From Streptomyces sennicomposti (GTDB lineage: Bacteria > Actinomycetota > Actinomycetes > Streptomycetales > Streptomycetaceae): DNA of 64,000 nt. Position 1 is the first letter of the stretch. Each line of letters starts with the position of its first letter. A program made the position numbers and the translations under genes. The notes beneath the pieces are model-generated. The model saw only the letters and a list, made by a program, of their open reading frames with translations, was not told the origin of the DNA and did no database searches. Positions 63,284-64,000 of this stretch are shown one piece after another. Where the stretch lies: the NCBI RefSeq assembly GCF_019890635.1, contig NZ_JAIOAB010000004.1, forward strand, positions 175,405 through 239,404. Reading direction: 5' to 3'.

Positions 63284-63892
63284 TCAGTCGGCCATGGCGT
63301 CCGCACGGACCAGGCGGCGGACTTGTACCACGTACAGCACTCCTGCCCACCAATAGAGGGTTGTACCCCACCAAGCGAACGCCCATCCGAAAATGGCAGC
63401 GAGTGACGAGATCCAGCCGCTTCCGTCACTGAGCAGAAGCAGCGGGAACGCGTACATCAAGTTGAACGTGGCAGCTTTGCCCAGGAAGTTCACCTGCGGC
63501 GGCGGGTAGCCGTGCCGCCGGAGGACCGCCACGGCCACCAGGAGCATCAATTCCCGCGCCAGCAGGGCCGCGGTGAGCCAGACCGGCAGAATCTCGCGCC
63601 AGGTGAGCCCGACGAGCGTGGAAAGCACGTAGAGGCGGTCGGCCGCGGGATCGAGCAGCCGGCCGAGGCTGCTGATCTGGTTCCAGCGCCGGGCGAGTTT
63701 GCCGTCCAGGTAATCGCTGACGCCGCTCAGCGCGAGCACCAGCAGGGCCCAGCCGTCGCTCTTGGGGCCGCCGAACTCCGACCTGAGGATCAGCCACAGG
63801 AAGAGGGGCACGCCGACCAGCCGCGCCATGCTGAGGATGTTCGGGATGGTGAGGACTCGGTCCGTCTGGACTCGGGTCTCCTGGACCTCCAC
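63284..63892 (-). CDS. CDP-alcohol phosphatidyltransferase (PgsA2-like)
   Basis: 202 residues, about five membrane helices. The CDP-OH motif D-G-x2-A-R-x8-G-x3-D-x3-D is complete in SDYLDGKLARRWNQISSL followed by GRLLDPAADRLY. It transfers a phosphatidyl or similar group from CDP-diacylglycerol to an alcohol in the membrane; cardiolipin, phosphatidylglycerol phosphate and inositol phosphate products are all possible. Its position matches Rv1822 (pgsA2). The GTG at 63892 follows AGGAGG. About 115 bases before the nucleotidyltransferase gene, same direction. Confidence 0.9.
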   Translation of the reverse strand: MEVQETRVQTDRVLTIPNILSMARLVGVPLFLWLILRSEFGGPKSDGWALLVLALSGVSDYLDGKLARRWNQISSLGRLLDPAADRLYVLSTLVGLTWREILPVWLTAALLARELMLLVAVAVLRRHGYPPPQVNFLGKAATFNLMYAFPLLLLSDGSGWISSLAAIFGWAFAWWGTTLYWWAGVLYVVQVRRLVRADAMAD

Positions 63893-63945
63893 CCGGGGGC
63901 CTCCTGGGGAAAAGTGCCTACGATGCCTCCTGACCTTACCCCAAC

Positions 63946-63991
63946 GCAAAAAAGCTCCGGCTCTTGGGCTGTCTGCCCAAGAGCCGGAGCT
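63946..63991 (-). terminator. Intrinsic terminator of a gene beyond the right edge
   Basis: A 17-bp perfect stem (AGCTCCGGCTCTTGGGC at 63953-63969, complement at 63975-63991) with a 5-base loop. The reverse strand has a run of six T right after it (63952-63947), so it stops a reverse-strand transcript coming from the right of the window. One of very few T-run terminators here. Confidence 0.92.
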
Positions 63992-64000
63992 CTAAAAGGA

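Overview
The window is a 64 kb piece of an actinomycete chromosome, almost certainly a Streptomyces. Base composition is very GC-rich, third codon positions are nearly all G or C, GTG starts are common, and many genes carry an actinobacterial TAnnnT hexamer only 6-8 bases before the start codon, the pattern of leaderless transcripts. The gene set (a divergent third EF-Tu, ung, two tandem SDR reductases, gcvP with a glycine riboswitch, and a block ending in a CDP-alcohol phosphatidyltransferase) resembles one continuous chromosomal region of model streptomycetes. No rRNA, tRNA, CRISPR array, phage or intact IS was found.

Left part (1-12 kb): a hexapeptide acyltransferase diverging from a gamma carbonic anhydrase, a DedA protein, a large membrane protein that looks like a sigma factor fused to an anti-sigma zinc finger, a UTP-glucose-1-phosphate uridylyltransferase, a thioesterase, a surface-anchored protein, a spermidine-synthase-like enzyme preceded by 26-bp repeats, the divergent EF-Tu (tuf3) with a hairpin leader, a TMEM64-like protein, a 59-residue protein and an SDR. 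A 174-bp MITE-like element ends exactly at the stop codon of a DUF4291 gene.

Middle part (12-41 kb): apolipoprotein N-acyltransferase, a Gfo/Idh oxidoreductase, a FAD monooxygenase diverging from its likely TetR regulator over two matching operators, a DinB-fold enzyme, two small conserved proteins separated by a 31-bp tandem repeat, ung, an oligopeptide-type binding lipoprotein, a two-gene SDR operon, a HipA-like kinase coupled to DUF3037, a Rieske lipoprotein, LysR with a divergent EamA exporter, a MocR regulator with two divergent PNPOx-fold genes, two more EamA exporters, a Clp-N protein, a PadR regulator, VOC, PhzF, a CPBP protease and a GCS2-family ligase.

Right part (41-64 kb): a conserved unknown, a DUF5999 protein, an APC permease, then a molybdenum cluster (MerR-HTH/Mop regulator, a minimal sulfite-oxidase-fold Mo-binding protein, modABC). 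About 900 bp of 131-bp and shorter repeats separate it from gcvP. A tandem glycine riboswitch precedes gcvP. The remainder, read right to left, is a conserved actinobacterial block matching Mycobacterium tuberculosis Rv1822-Rv1832 in order: PgsA-like, a nucleotidyltransferase fused to a degenerate phosphomannomutase, DUF881, small basic protein, DUF881, GarA/OdhI-like FHA protein, FtsR, bifunctional nuclease, MerR, then dinB, a PRC-barrel gene and gcvP. It ties phospholipid or envelope synthesis, cell division control, 2-oxoglutarate control and glycine breakdown together.

The most interesting points are the phosphomannomutase domain that has lost all its catalytic loops, the two-start GarA-like protein with a zinc ribbon, the paired TetR operators, the MITE at a stop codon, the hairpin leader and altered G3 motif of tuf3, and four unrelated families of local tandem repeats. 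All assignments come from reading the sequence; no database search was run.
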